DNA from: Limosilactobacillus fermentum | GTDB taxonomy: Bacteria > Bacillota > Bacilli > Lactobacillales > Lactobacillaceae | Reading direction: 5' to 3' | Length of the DNA stretch: 64,000 nucleotides | Assembly (NCBI RefSeq): GCF_013394085.1 | Contig: NZ_CP040910.1 | Coordinates: 586,387 to 650,386 of the forward strand | Shown: positions 16,213 through 24,999 of the stretch, piece by piece | Layout of the letters: each line of letters begins with the position of its first letter | Position numbering within the stretch: position 1 is the stretch's first letter | Program-made: the position numbers and the translations under genes | Notes under the pieces: model-generated | What the model was told of the DNA's origin: nothing | Databases searched by the model: none | What the model saw: the letters and a program-made list of their open reading frames with translations, nothing else

Positions 16213-17487
16213 TTGGACATTCAATTAACCACCGGGGTTGATTTGCACATTATTGCCACCAAGCAGTTTAAGGTGACCCGGATTTTGGTGAACTTTGCGA
16301 CCGAGCAGCGCCAAATTTCACCGAGTGCCCGGAACTTGGTGGCGAACCTGTTGGTAACCTCGTCGGCCAAGTACCGCACCCAAACGGTGTTAGCCCGCCA
16401 CTTAAACGACCTGTACGGAGCCTCGTTGAGCGGCTACGTGAGCCGGGTTGGCTTGGCCCACACCGTCCGACTCAAGCTAGCGCTGATTAATGATCAGGCA
16501 GCCAAGGCCCCCCTGTTTGAACGGGGGAGCGCCCTTTTAAAGGAGCTATTATTTAACCCCCTGGTCGAAAACGGCGCCTTTGATGCGGAAACCTACCGCC
16601 TACAGCAAGCCAACACGATTGGGAACTTGCAATCTTGGGACGATGACAAGCGTTTTTACGCCCTTAAGCGTCTGCAACAAACCTACTTTACAGAGGGGGC
16701 TGAGTTGCGCCGCCCGGCCAGCGGGACGGTTGCGGAGGTCCAAAATATAACTAGTCAGCAAACCTACCAGGCCTACCAAGAAATGCTGGCCCACGACAAG
16801 ATTGACATCGTGGTGGTGGGGGACGTTGACGAAGCGGCCGTGTGTCAGGCCATGCGTGCGTTAGACTTTTCCCCGCGCCAATCTCCCCTGCACCAAAGCC
16901 TCTTGTACCACCAAGCGGCCCGCCAAACACCAGCCTTTGCAACTGAGGTTCAGCCACTGGCCCAGGCTAAGTTGGACCTGGCCTACCACCTGCCCGCTTA
17001 CTACCGGCAGGACAACTACCTAACGGCGATCGTTTTAAACGGCCTGCTCGGGGGCACCCCGTACTCACTGCTGTTTACCAACGTGCGGGAGAAGGCTAGC
17101 TTGGCTTATTACGCCACCAGTTCGCTGCGGGCCTTTAGCGGCGAGATTTTGGTTGAAACCGGGATTAACCCGGCCGATCAAACGCAGGCGCGGGCGCTGA
17201 TCGAACAACAGGTGGCCGACCTGGCGGCGGGTAAGTTTAACGACGCCCAGTTCCAGCGGGTCAAGGAGGGATTGGTGAACCAATACGTGACGGGGCTAGA
17301 TAACCCCAACGTCTTGGCCCAAGCTCGCTTGATCACCGCCTTAATGGGCCTCGAGCCGTTGCAAAAGGTGGCAGAGGGGCTCCGGGCGGTTACCAAAGAG
17401 GAAGTGGCCAACTTAGCGGCCCAGATGACACTAGAGGCCGTCTTTTTACTCGACGGGAAGGGAGGAGAAACCGATGGAGAAGCTTGA
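16213..17487 (+). CDS. yfmF: M16-family protein YfmF (inactive peptidase-like subunit)
   Basis: Insulinase/M16-fold protein of 424 residues, partner of the next gene. The zinc motif HxxEH is absent from the N-terminal half, as expected for the non-catalytic member of the pair. In the current literature the pair is linked to an elongation factor P 5-aminopentanol modification in Bacillus; earlier annotations call them processing proteases. The start is TTG 16213 after AGGAAAGGAAG; no ATG is better placed. It overlaps yfmH by 14 bases, which suggests coupled translation. Confidence 0.88.
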   Translation: MDIQLTTGVDLHIIATKQFKVTRILVNFATEQRQISPSARNLVANLLVTSSAKYRTQTVLARHLNDLYGASLSGYVSRVGLAHTVRLKLALINDQAAKAPLFERGSALLKELLFNPLVENGAFDAETYRLQQANTIGNLQSWDDDKRFYALKRLQQTYFTEGAELRRPASGTVAEVQNITSQQTYQAYQEMLAHDKIDIVVVGDVDEAAVCQAMRALDFSPRQSPLHQSLLYHQAARQTPAFATEVQPLAQAKLDLAYHLPAYYRQDNYLTAIVLNGLLGGTPYSLLFTNVREKASLAYYATSSLRAFSGEILVETGINPADQTQARALIEQQVADLAAGKFNDAQFQRVKEGLVNQYVTGLDNPNVLAQARLITALMGLEPLQKVAEGLRAVTKEEVANLAAQMTLEAVFLLDGKGGETDGEA

Positions 17488-18775
17488 TTACCCTGCTTAC
17501 GGGCGGGAACTCTATAAAACGACCCTCGCTAACGGCTTGAAGATTAACCTGTTGCCAATGCCGGATTACCACAAAACCTACGCGATCTTAACGACCGATT
17601 TCGGTTCGGTTGATAACACCTTTGTTATCGATGGTCAGCAACAAACGGTACCCAACGGGGTGGCCCACTTCTTAGAACACAAGCTGTTTGAAAAGGCCGA
17701 TCACGATGCCTTTGACCTCTTCGGAGCGCTGGGGGCCGACGCCAACGCCTTTACCAGTTTTACCCAGACCAGCTACCTCTTTTCGACCACCGCGCACCTT
17801 CATGAGAGCCTGGACGTTTTGCTGGACTTTGTGTTTGACCCCTACTTCACCGAACAAACGGTGGACAAGGAAAAGGGGATCATCGGCCAGGAAATTCGGA
17901 TGTACGCTGACAGTCCGGATAACCGGCTGTACATGGGGACCCTGGGGAATCTGTACCCGGAGGACCCGGTTAAAATCGACATCGCCGGGAGTGAGGATTC
18001 GATTGCCAAGATTACCCCGGAGTTGCTGTACCAGATCCACCGGACCTTTTACCAACCCGGTAACATGAACCTGTTTGTGGTCGGTAACTTGGACCCGGAC
18101 CGGGTAGTTGAATGGGTACAAGCTAACCAGACCCTGGCCAACTGGCCGGCGGCGCCCCTACCAGTCCACACCTTTGCCCCGGTGGACCCCCAGGCAAACG
18201 ACGTCGTTCCCTTTGCGACCTTAGAGATGCCAGTGGCCCGGCCCAAGGCGATGATTGGCCTGCGGGGGATTAGCGACTTTGAAAGTGGCCAGGAGCGCCT
18301 CCGTTTCGTTCAAGCGATCGGGATGGCGCTGGAACTGCTATTTGACGACACGTCGGAAAACTACCTGCGGATGTACAACGAAGAGGTCTTGGACGATTCC
18401 TTTGGTTTCGGGCTGGAGATTGAACGTGGGTTCCACTTTGCCACCTTTGCGAGCGAAACCAACCGGCCCGAGGCCTTTGCCGATGCGATTATCGACATTT
18501 TAAGGCGGGCGCCCGGCGAACTCGACGCTGCAAGGGACCAGTTTGAAGCGATTAAGCGGGGACAAGTGGGCCGCCTAGTCGCTTGCCTGGACTCACCAGA
18601 ACAGATTGCCAACCGCTTTTCCGGCCACCTCTTTGATCAGGCCACGATCTTCGATGAATTGGCGTCGCTGGAGTCAATTACCTTCGCTGACCTGCAAAAC
18701 GCAGTCGCCCAGTTAATTGTCCCGCAACGACTGAGTGCCTTTTTCGTCCTTCCGGAGGGGAAGCAAGAAGTTTAA
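17474..18775 (+). CDS. yfmH: M16-family metallopeptidase YfmH
   Basis: Catalytic-type M16 protein of 433 residues. The inverted zinc motif HFLEH is at 65-69, with a downstream acidic stretch around EKGIIGQEI (about 137-145) that supplies the third ligand in this family. ATG at 17474 sits inside the end of yfmF behind GGGAGGAG. The order yfmF-yfmH-rodZ-pgsA-cinA-recA-rny is conserved in many Firmicutes. Confidence 0.92.
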   Translation: MEKLDYPAYGRELYKTTLANGLKINLLPMPDYHKTYAILTTDFGSVDNTFVIDGQQQTVPNGVAHFLEHKLFEKADHDAFDLFGALGADANAFTSFTQTSYLFSTTAHLHESLDVLLDFVFDPYFTEQTVDKEKGIIGQEIRMYADSPDNRLYMGTLGNLYPEDPVKIDIAGSEDSIAKITPELLYQIHRTFYQPGNMNLFVVGNLDPDRVVEWVQANQTLANWPAAPLPVHTFAPVDPQANDVVPFATLEMPVARPKAMIGLRGISDFESGQERLRFVQAIGMALELLFDDTSENYLRMYNEEVLDDSFGFGLEIERGFHFATFASETNRPEAFADAIIDILRRAPGELDAARDQFEAIKRGQVGRLVACLDSPEQIANRFSGHLFDQATIFDELASLESITFADLQNAVAQLIVPQRLSAFFVLPEGKQEV

Positions 18776-18871
18776 ACTTTATTATGATTTACGGGCAAGC
18801 CCAGCAATTTCAAGAGAGTATGCTATACTTGGTAACTGTTAATACTGTAAAAAAGAATGAGGAATTAGGTA

Positions 18872-19876
18872 ATGAGTGAAAACGAAGAAAGAGTCAACGT
18901 CGGCAAAAAGCTGCGGGAGGCACGGGAGAAAAAGGGCTTAACGCTTGATGACTTGCAACAAGCCACCAAAATTCAAAAGCGCTACCTGATCGCCATTGAA
19001 GACGAAAAGTTTGACGAATTACCGGGGGATTTTTACGTCCGGGCCTTTGTTAAACAATACGCTGACACGGTGGGGTTAGACGGTAATACCCTTTTAAAGG
19101 ATTACGACGACGATCTGCCGCAAACCAAGACCGCCGAGTATTCTAACCACCTTGCCCAAGCGGTGGAAACCCGGACTGGCAACCGCCAACCAACCGTTGA
19201 CCGGGTTGACCGGGCGCGCCGTTACTTACCAACCGTGATCATTGCGGTGGTGGTGGTAATTATTTTGGGGGCGATTTGGGCAACGGCGATCGTTCGTAAC
19301 CGCCAGGACGCCGCTACCAAGATCGATTCCAGCTCCGTGTCGGTTTCCGGGGAATCGTCGAAAAAGTCGTCCTCCTCTAGCTCCAGTTCCAAGTCTTCCA
19401 GCTCGTCTAGCAAGGCTGCTAAGCTGGAATTCACCGCTGCGAACCGGACGACTTCTTCCGTCACCCTTTCAACTACCAGTAGTCTGACCAAGGATACCGA
19501 CATGACGATTAAGGCCAGCGGTCAAGCCTGGACTAGCGTGACGGTTGATGGGACTAGCAAACTTTCTAAGACCCTGACGGATAATTCGACGTCAACGGTT
19601 TCCCTGCCCAAGGGTGCCCAAACCGTGGTCTTGACCCTGGGGAACGCAAGCGCAACGACGGTTAAGATCGGCGACCAAACCCTAGACCTGACTGACAGCG
19701 GTAAGTACGCCAACACCCGGACGGTGACGATTAAGTTTGGGGCGACGACGACCGCTAGTTCCAGTGCTAGTTCAACTTCAACTAGTGCGGCTAGTTCCAG
19801 TGTCGCAACCACGACGAACTCAACGTCAACGACGGCGACGACTAACACTTCCACCCAATCTTCATCGACGCGCTAA
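18872..19876 (+). CDS. rodZ: RodZ-like helix-turn-helix membrane protein
   Basis: Links MreB filaments to the membrane and wall synthesis. The 334-residue protein has a cytoplasmic xenobiotic-type HTH (about 9-75), a linker, one membrane segment (about 116-140), a serine/lysine-rich spacer (about 155-190) and an extracellular beta-rich DUF4115-like domain (about 190-290). It ends in a Ser/Thr-rich tail of about 45 residues. ATG at 18872 follows GAGGAATTAGG. The tail is unusually long and low in complexity and may be a wall-spanning or glycosylated region. Confidence 0.88.
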   Translation: MSENEERVNVGKKLREAREKKGLTLDDLQQATKIQKRYLIAIEDEKFDELPGDFYVRAFVKQYADTVGLDGNTLLKDYDDDLPQTKTAEYSNHLAQAVETRTGNRQPTVDRVDRARRYLPTVIIAVVVVIILGAIWATAIVRNRQDAATKIDSSSVSVSGESSKKSSSSSSSSKSSSSSSKAAKLEFTAANRTTSSVTLSTTSSLTKDTDMTIKASGQAWTSVTVDGTSKLSKTLTDNSTSTVSLPKGAQTVVLTLGNASATTVKIGDQTLDLTDSGKYANTRTVTIKFGATTTASSSASSTSTSAASSSVATTTNSTSTTATTNTSTQSSSTR

Positions 19877-19891
19877 AGGAGTTAATTTGCA

Positions 19892-20476
19892 ATGAATTTA
19901 CCAAATAAGCTGACCGTGGTCCGCTTAATTGTAATCCCGTTTTTCCTGATCCTGATGGTGATCCCCTTCCACTGGGGTGCCGTCACCTTTTGGGGGGCCA
20001 CCATCCCGGTGAGCCAATTGATTGCGGCGATCCTGTTTATCGCCGCGACGATCACCGATAACCTCGATGGTCAAATCGCCCGCCGCCAGCACCTGGTTAC
20101 GAACTTCGGTAAGTTTACCGACCCGCTGGCCGATAAGCTCTTGGTAATGACGGCCTTCATCGTCATGACGGGGTCCGGGGTGGTACCGGCCTGGGTCACG
20201 ACGATTATTATCTGGCGTGAACTAGCCGTGACCGGCTTACGCTTATTGATCGTGGAACAAAACGGTCAGGTCCTAGCCGCCAAGATGCCGGGTAAGATCA
20301 AGACGACGACGCAGTTTATCGCGATCATCTTCTTGTTATTAAACAACGTGATCTTTGCCATGTGGGGAATTCCCTTCGGCCAAATCATGCTCTACATCTG
20401 CTTATTCTTCACGGTGTACTCCGGGGTGGATTACTTCGTGAAGGGCCGCGGCGTCTTTGCCGACGGGTTCAAATAA
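19892..20476 (+). CDS. pgsA: CDP-diacylglycerol-glycerol-3-phosphate 3-phosphatidyltransferase
   Basis: Membrane enzyme that makes phosphatidylglycerol phosphate, the committed step to phosphatidylglycerol. The 194-residue protein has several membrane segments and a complete CDP-alcohol phosphotransferase motif: D56NLDG, then AR, then G73 and the aspartates D77 and D81 (KFTDPLAD). ATG at 19892 is preceded by AAAGGAG 9 bases upstream and lies 15 bases after rodZ. Confidence 0.96.
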   Translation: MNLPNKLTVVRLIVIPFFLILMVIPFHWGAVTFWGATIPVSQLIAAILFIAATITDNLDGQIARRQHLVTNFGKFTDPLADKLLVMTAFIVMTGSGVVPAWVTTIIIWRELAVTGLRLLIVEQNGQVLAAKMPGKIKTTTQFIAIIFLLLNNVIFAMWGIPFGQIMLYICLFFTVYSGVDYFVKGRGVFADGFK

Positions 20477-20552
20477 TTTTTCGGGGACGAGACCAATTTG
20501 GTTCGTCCCTTTTTGCCATTTTGCCGTATTTATTGATTAAGGGGGAACCGCC

Positions 20553-21797
20553 ATGCAAGCGGAAATTATTTCTGTCGGAACCGAAATCATTTTGGGTCAA
20601 ATCACCAACACCAACGCCCGCTACCTCGCCGACCAGTTGCGCCAGTTGGCAATTGAGGCCCCGTGGCAAACCAACGTTGATGATGACCCCGCCCGCATCA
20701 AGCAGGCCCTTGCAACCGCCAAGGAACGTGCCAATCTGATCTTTATTTGTGGCGGACTAGGCCCGACCGAAGACGACCGGACGATGGCGGCGGTGGGGGA
20801 CTACTTGGGGCGCCAACTACGGCTCGATGAAGACTACTGGCAACAGATCAAGGCCCAACTGGAGGCCCGGTCGATTTCCGCGACCGTGAGCCCGGAAAAC
20901 ATCCGCCAGGCCTACTACTTAGCGGGGGGGACCCCGCTGTCTAACCCTACTGGCCTCGCCCTCGGGGTCTATTTAAAAGACGGCGCCCATACCTACGTCG
21001 TTTTACCGGGGCCACCGCACGAATTTAAGCCAATGGTTGACCAATCCCTCTTGCCGCACCTAAAGGCGGACTTCGGAAAGGGCCACCAGACTTACTCCGC
21101 CCTTTTGCACTTCGTTGGCCGCCCGGAGTCGCTGCTAATGCAAGAGCTGGCCTCGCTAGGGCTTGACGAACGCCTAGTGGTGACCTCTTACGTCCAGCCT
21201 GATGAAATTCAGGTCCGGGTGACACTCCATGACGTGGCTAAAGAAGAAGCGACTTCCTTATTGGAGCAGGCCATCGCCAAGATCGCCCGACAAGAGGCGG
21301 ACTACTACATTGGCCGGGGCGCTGGGGTCAGCATGGCCAGCCAGCTGGTGGCCCTCTTAAAGGAAAAGGGGCTTAAGATTACCGGGGCCGAAAGTCTAAC
21401 CGGGGGCCTTTTTCAAGCCACCCTGTGCTCGGTGGCGGGGGCCAGCGAGGTCTTTGACGGCGGTTTTGTCACCTACGCGGCCTCGGCCAAGGAACAACTG
21501 CTCGGCGTTCCGGTTGAAACGGTGCGCCAATACGGGGTGGTTTCGAAGCAAACGGCGGAGGCAATGGCGAGTGGCTGCCAACAAAAAATGGGCGTTGACG
21601 TGGGTCTTTCCTTCACTGGGGTGGCCGGACCGGATGACTTAGAGGGCCACCCGGCCGGCACCGTATGGCTCGGCCTGGCGATCAAGGGACGCCCCGTCGA
21701 AAGCCACCTCCTCCGCTTGCCGGGGCAAACACGCCAGTTCGTCCGCCAGCAAAGCGTCCAGGAGGGGATGCGCCTGGCCTACAACGCCCTACGGTAA
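20553..21797 (+). CDS. cinA: Competence/damage-inducible protein CinA
   Basis: Two-domain protein of 414 residues. The N-terminal MoCF-like domain (about 1-250) contains GGLGPTEDD at about 66-74. The C-terminal domain contains AESLTGG at about 281-287, the site of nicotinamide mononucleotide deamidase (PncC) activity in homologues. It is linked to competence in streptococci and commonly co-transcribed with recA. ATG at 20553 follows AAGGGGGAACC. The recA LexA-type box starts six bases after its stop. Confidence 0.95.
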   Translation: MQAEIISVGTEIILGQITNTNARYLADQLRQLAIEAPWQTNVDDDPARIKQALATAKERANLIFICGGLGPTEDDRTMAAVGDYLGRQLRLDEDYWQQIKAQLEARSISATVSPENIRQAYYLAGGTPLSNPTGLALGVYLKDGAHTYVVLPGPPHEFKPMVDQSLLPHLKADFGKGHQTYSALLHFVGRPESLLMQELASLGLDERLVVTSYVQPDEIQVRVTLHDVAKEEATSLLEQAIAKIARQEADYYIGRGAGVSMASQLVALLKEKGLKITGAESLTGGLFQATLCSVAGASEVFDGGFVTYAASAKEQLLGVPVETVRQYGVVSKQTAEAMASGCQQKMGVDVGLSFTGVAGPDDLEGHPAGTVWLGLAIKGRPVESHLLRLPGQTRQFVRQQSVQEGMRLAYNALR

Positions 21798-21802
21798 CTT
21801 TC

Positions 21803-21816
21803 CGAACCCCTGTTCG
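21803..21816. promoter_or_regulatory. LexA-type SOS box upstream of recA
   Basis: CGAACCCCTGTTCG is a perfect match to the Gram-positive LexA/DinR consensus CGAAC-N4-GTTCG. It lies 10 bases upstream of a probable recA -35 (TTGTCT, 21826-21831, 16 bases from the -10 TAGAAT at 21848-21853). recA therefore has its own SOS-controlled promoter in addition to read-through from cinA. Confidence 0.82.
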
Positions 21817-21890
21817 ACTTTTTGCTTGTCTTTTGCAAAGAACCTGATAGAATGATTAAAGACACCTACGGATCAAAGGAGGAACACAAG

Positions 21891-22952
21891 TTGGCAGATC
21901 AACGAAAAGCAGCCTTAGATAACGCCCTACGTAAGATTGAAAAGAACTTTGGGAAGGGTTCGATCATGCGTATGGGTGACGCCGCCGACACCAAGATTGC
22001 AACCATTTCCAGTGGCTCCTTAGCCATTGACGAAGCCCTCGGTGTAGGGGGATACCCACGGGGCCGAATCATTGAAATGTACGGTCCGGAAAGTTCCGGG
22101 AAGACGACCGTCGCTCTCCACGCCGTCGCTGAAGTGCAACGCCGTGGGGGGACGGCCGCCTACATCGACGCCGAAAACGCCCTCGATCCCCAGTACGCTA
22201 CCGCCCTGGGGGTTCAAATTAACGACTTGCTCTTGTCCCAACCAGACACCGGTGAACAGGGGTTGGAAATTGCCGACGCCCTGATCGCTTCGGGAGCCGT
22301 CGACATCGTGGTGGTTGACTCCGTGGCCGCCCTGGTTCCCCGGGCCGAAATCGAAGGGGAAATGGGGGACACCCACGTGGGGTTACAGGCCCGCTTGATG
22401 TCCCAAGCCCTGCGGAAGCTTTCCGGGGAAATCAACAAGACCAAGACGATCGCCATCTTCATCAACCAAATCCGGGAAAAGGTGGGGGTGATGTTTGGGA
22501 ACCCGGAAACCACCCCTGGTGGTCGGGCCCTGAAGTTCTACTCAACCATTCGGATGGAAATCCGGCGCGGTGAACAACTGAAGAACGGGACCGATGTGAT
22601 CGGGAACCGGGCCAAGATTAAGGTCGTGAAGAACAAGGTGGCACCGCCGTTCCGCAAGGCCGAAGTAGACATCATGTATGGGGAAGGGATCTCCAAGACG
22701 GGGGAACTGCTCGATATGGCCGTCGAAAAGGACCTGGTCAACAAGTCCGGGGCCTGGTATTCTTATGGTAACGAACGGATTGGCCAAGGGCGTGAAAACG
22801 CCAAGCAGTGGTTTGCGGACCACGAAGACGCCATGAACGAGCTGATGAACAAGGTGCGGGTGGCCTACGGGATGGAACCGGACGAAGCGCCGGCCGCCAA
22901 GGAAGGCGAACCGCAACAAGAAACGATTGAAGAAGCGTCGAGTGACAAATAA
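21891..22952 (+). CDS. recA: Recombinase RecA
   Basis: ATP-dependent strand exchange protein, 353 residues. Walker A GPESSGKT is at 65-72, VVVDSVAAL is at about 140 and the DNA-binding loop region follows. The start is TTG 21891, seven bases after AAAGGAGG (21876-21883). An upstream in-frame ATG at 21822 would place the promoter elements inside the protein and is rejected. The acidic tail is rich in Glu. Transcription is probably under LexA control (box at 21803) and ends at the hairpin at 22959. Confidence 0.98.
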   Translation: MADQRKAALDNALRKIEKNFGKGSIMRMGDAADTKIATISSGSLAIDEALGVGGYPRGRIIEMYGPESSGKTTVALHAVAEVQRRGGTAAYIDAENALDPQYATALGVQINDLLLSQPDTGEQGLEIADALIASGAVDIVVVDSVAALVPRAEIEGEMGDTHVGLQARLMSQALRKLSGEINKTKTIAIFINQIREKVGVMFGNPETTPGGRALKFYSTIRMEIRRGEQLKNGTDVIGNRAKIKVVKNKVAPPFRKAEVDIMYGEGISKTGELLDMAVEKDLVNKSGAWYSYGNERIGQGRENAKQWFADHEDAMNELMNKVRVAYGMEPDEAPAAKEGEPQQETIEEASSDK

Positions 22953-22958
22953 TGGACA

Positions 22959-22996
22959 AGGGGCTAGGAGAAAACCGTCTTTTCTCCTAGCCCCTT
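22959..22996 (+). terminator. Terminator after recA
   Basis: AAGGGGCTAGGAGAAAA pairs perfectly with TTTTCTCCTAGCCCCTT (17 bp). It is followed by GCTGTATTCCGTAATGGTAGGTAGAAAACG-like sequence that also follows the hairpin at 48003. It is symmetrical and could work in both directions. Confidence 0.85.
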
Positions 22997-23081
22997 GCTG
23001 TATTCCGTAATGGTAGGTAGAAAACGAGGTCAGCCATGTCACCTAAGCAGGCCGTTGAATTTGTTTTTTAACTATTACACA

Positions 23082-23202
23082 GATAACGTGCTCCCCAACC
23101 ACAGGCCTAGTGTCTAAGTACGGCTGAAGAACGCTGCGTGCCGCAACAACCTTCATCCTAGCTTAGCCCAACGGCCTGTCGAGGAGGTTGGTTCGCACTT
23201 CC
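23082..23202. repeat. Palindromic intergenic repeat, copy E (inverted relative to B and C)
   Basis: Read on the minus strand, it begins GTGCGAACCAACC and continues CTCGACAGGCCGTTGGGC with the inner CTTAG arm, ending GGTTGGGGAGCACG. A fragment of another copy (CACCTAAGCAGGCCG) lies just before it at about 23040. The recA-rny gap (394 bases) holds the terminator, this repeat and the rny promoter. Confidence 0.78.
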
Positions 23203-23230
23203 TTTTCTTTCCAAATCTCAGCGAAGTTGA

Positions 23231-23259
23231 TTGACACCCCATGGCGGGACGCTTAAAAT
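23231..23259 (+). promoter_or_regulatory. Promoter of rny
   Basis: A consensus TTGACA (23231-23236) and TAAAAT (23254-23259), 17 bases apart. The transcript would have a roughly 80-base AT-rich leader before the rny start at 23347. Confidence 0.85.
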
Positions 23260-23346
23260 TATTTTGTATGTGAATTTTTTTTGCATTACTTAAAATTAAT
23301 CAAACTTTTGAACCAACAAGTCAATAGTTGATAGGAAGGTGAACTG

Positions 23347-24906
23347 ATGAATGCAATCAGCTTATTAATCGCCGCTGTCGCTATTGTTGTCGGTCTAATT
23401 GCCGGTTACGTGGGTAGGAAAATCGTTTTCGAACAACGATTAACCCAGGCGAAGGAAAACGCCGCGGGGATTATTGCAACTGCCCAAAAGGAGGCGGCGA
23501 CGGCGAAAAAGGAGGCCATTTTAGAGGCCCGAGAAGAAAGCCATCGCTACCGGGAAGTCGTGGAACAAGAACTCAAGGACCGTCGTAGTGAGGTCCAAAA
23601 ACAAGAAGAGCGCTTGCTCCAACGCGAAGCAACCCTTGACCGCAAGGACACCAGTCTGGAGAACCGCGAAACTACGATCAGCGCCCGGGAACGGAAGCTC
23701 GATCAAAAGACGGAGCAGATTCAAAAGCGTCAACAACAGGCAGCGGATTTAGTCGAGCAGCGCCAAGCCGAGCTCGAAAAGGTCGCCCAGCTATCACACG
23801 AAGAGGCCAAAAAACGGCTCCTTTCGCAACTAAAAGAAGAGTTGCAAAGTGAACGGGAAACGATGATTCGGCAAAGCGAACAAGAAGCCGAATTAACGGC
23901 GGAAAAGAACGCCAAGGACTTAATCGTGGCCGCAATTCAACGCTCAGCCGCGGATATGGTTCAAGAAACCACCGTGACCGTAGTAACCCTCCCCAATGAC
24001 GACATGAAGGGGCGGATCATTGGGCGCGAGGGCCGTAACATCCGGGCCTTAGAAACCCTGACCGGGATCGACCTGATCATCGATGACACGCCGGAAGCAG
24101 TCGTCTTATCCGGGTTTGACCCGGTACGGCGTGAGATTGCCAAGATGGCCCTGGAACGCTTGATCCAAGACGGCCGGATTCACCCGGCCCGGATTGAGGA
24201 GGCGGTTGAACGGGCCCGCAAGGACATGGATACCCAGCTGCGTGAAGTCGGGGAGCAAACGGTCTTTGACCTAGGCCTGCACACCATGCACCCGGACCTG
24301 ATTAAGACGGTCGGGCGAATGAAGTACCGGACCAGTTACGGTCAAAACGTCTTACAGCACTCAATTGAAGTCGCCAAGTTAGCGGGGATCATGGCCGCTG
24401 AGCTCGGTGAAGACGTGACCCTCGCTAAGCGGGCCGGCCTCCTGCACGACATTGGTAAGGCCATCGACCACGAAGTTGATGGTTCCCACGTTGAACTAGG
24501 GGTGGAACTAACCCGTAAGTACAAGGAGAACAAGGTCGTTATTAACACGATCGCATCTCACCACGGCGACGTGGCGCCAACCTCGATCATTGCCGTCCTA
24601 GTTCAGGCTGCCGATGCCGTTTCCGGGGCCCGTCCTGGTGCCCGTAGTGAGTCGTTGGAACAATATATTCAACGACTCAAGAAGCTAGAGGAGTTGGCCA
24701 ACCAAAATAGCGGCGTTGATCATTCGTACGCTATCCAGGCTGGCCGCGAGATTCGCGTGATTGTCAAACCAACCAAGGTTTCCGATAAGCAAGCGGTCAC
24801 CTTGGCCCACGACCTCAAGCAAGAGATTGAAAAGCAACTTGAATACCCAGGGCACATTAAGGTGACGGTAATTCGGGAAACCCGGGCCGTCGATTATGCC
24901 AAGTAG
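23347..24906 (+). CDS. rny: Ribonuclease Y
   Basis: Membrane-anchored endoribonuclease that initiates mRNA decay in Firmicutes. The 519-residue protein has an N-terminal membrane helix (about 3-25), a long charged coiled coil (about 30-200), a KH RNA-binding domain (about 210-275, with [15 protein letters not shown]) and an HD phosphodiesterase domain (HDIGKA at about 368, then a second His in ASHHGD). ATG at 23347 follows GGAAGGTGAACTG. It has its own strong promoter and a terminator. Confidence 0.97.
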   Translation: MNAISLLIAAVAIVVGLIAGYVGRKIVFEQRLTQAKENAAGIIATAQKEAATAKKEAILEAREESHRYREVVEQELKDRRSEVQKQEERLLQREATLDRKDTSLENRETTISARERKLDQKTEQIQKRQQQAADLVEQRQAELEKVAQLSHEEAKKRLLSQLKEELQSERETMIRQSEQEAELTAEKNAKDLIVAAIQRSAADMVQETTVTVVTLPNDDMKGRIIGREGRNIRALETLTGIDLIIDDTPEAVVLSGFDPVRREIAKMALERLIQDGRIHPARIEEAVERARKDMDTQLREVGEQTVFDLGLHTMHPDLIKTVGRMKYRTSYGQNVLQHSIEVAKLAGIMAAELGEDVTLAKRAGLLHDIGKAIDHEVDGSHVELGVELTRKYKENKVVINTIASHHGDVAPTSIIAVLVQAADAVSGARPGARSESLEQYIQRLKKLEELANQNSGVDHSYAIQAGREIRVIVKPTKVSDKQAVTLAHDLKQEIEKQLEYPGHIKVTVIRETRAVDYAK

Positions 24907-24914
24907 AGATAGGG

Positions 24915-24942
24915 GAGCCGCAGCATTGCTAGCGGCTCTTTT
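24915..24942 (+). terminator. Terminator after rny
   Basis: GAGCCGC and GCGGCTC with further AGC/GCT pairing in the loop, followed by TTTTG. Confidence 0.75.
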
Positions 24943-24999
24943 GTTCTCTTCTAAGAGAAAATGATAGAATGAAAGCAGTAATTAAAAAGGGGTGGCAGT

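Noticed and set aside
21822-21890. recA starting at ATG 21822
   Set aside because: The stretch contains the promoter elements, and the TTG at 21891 has a perfect Shine-Dalgarno sequence.
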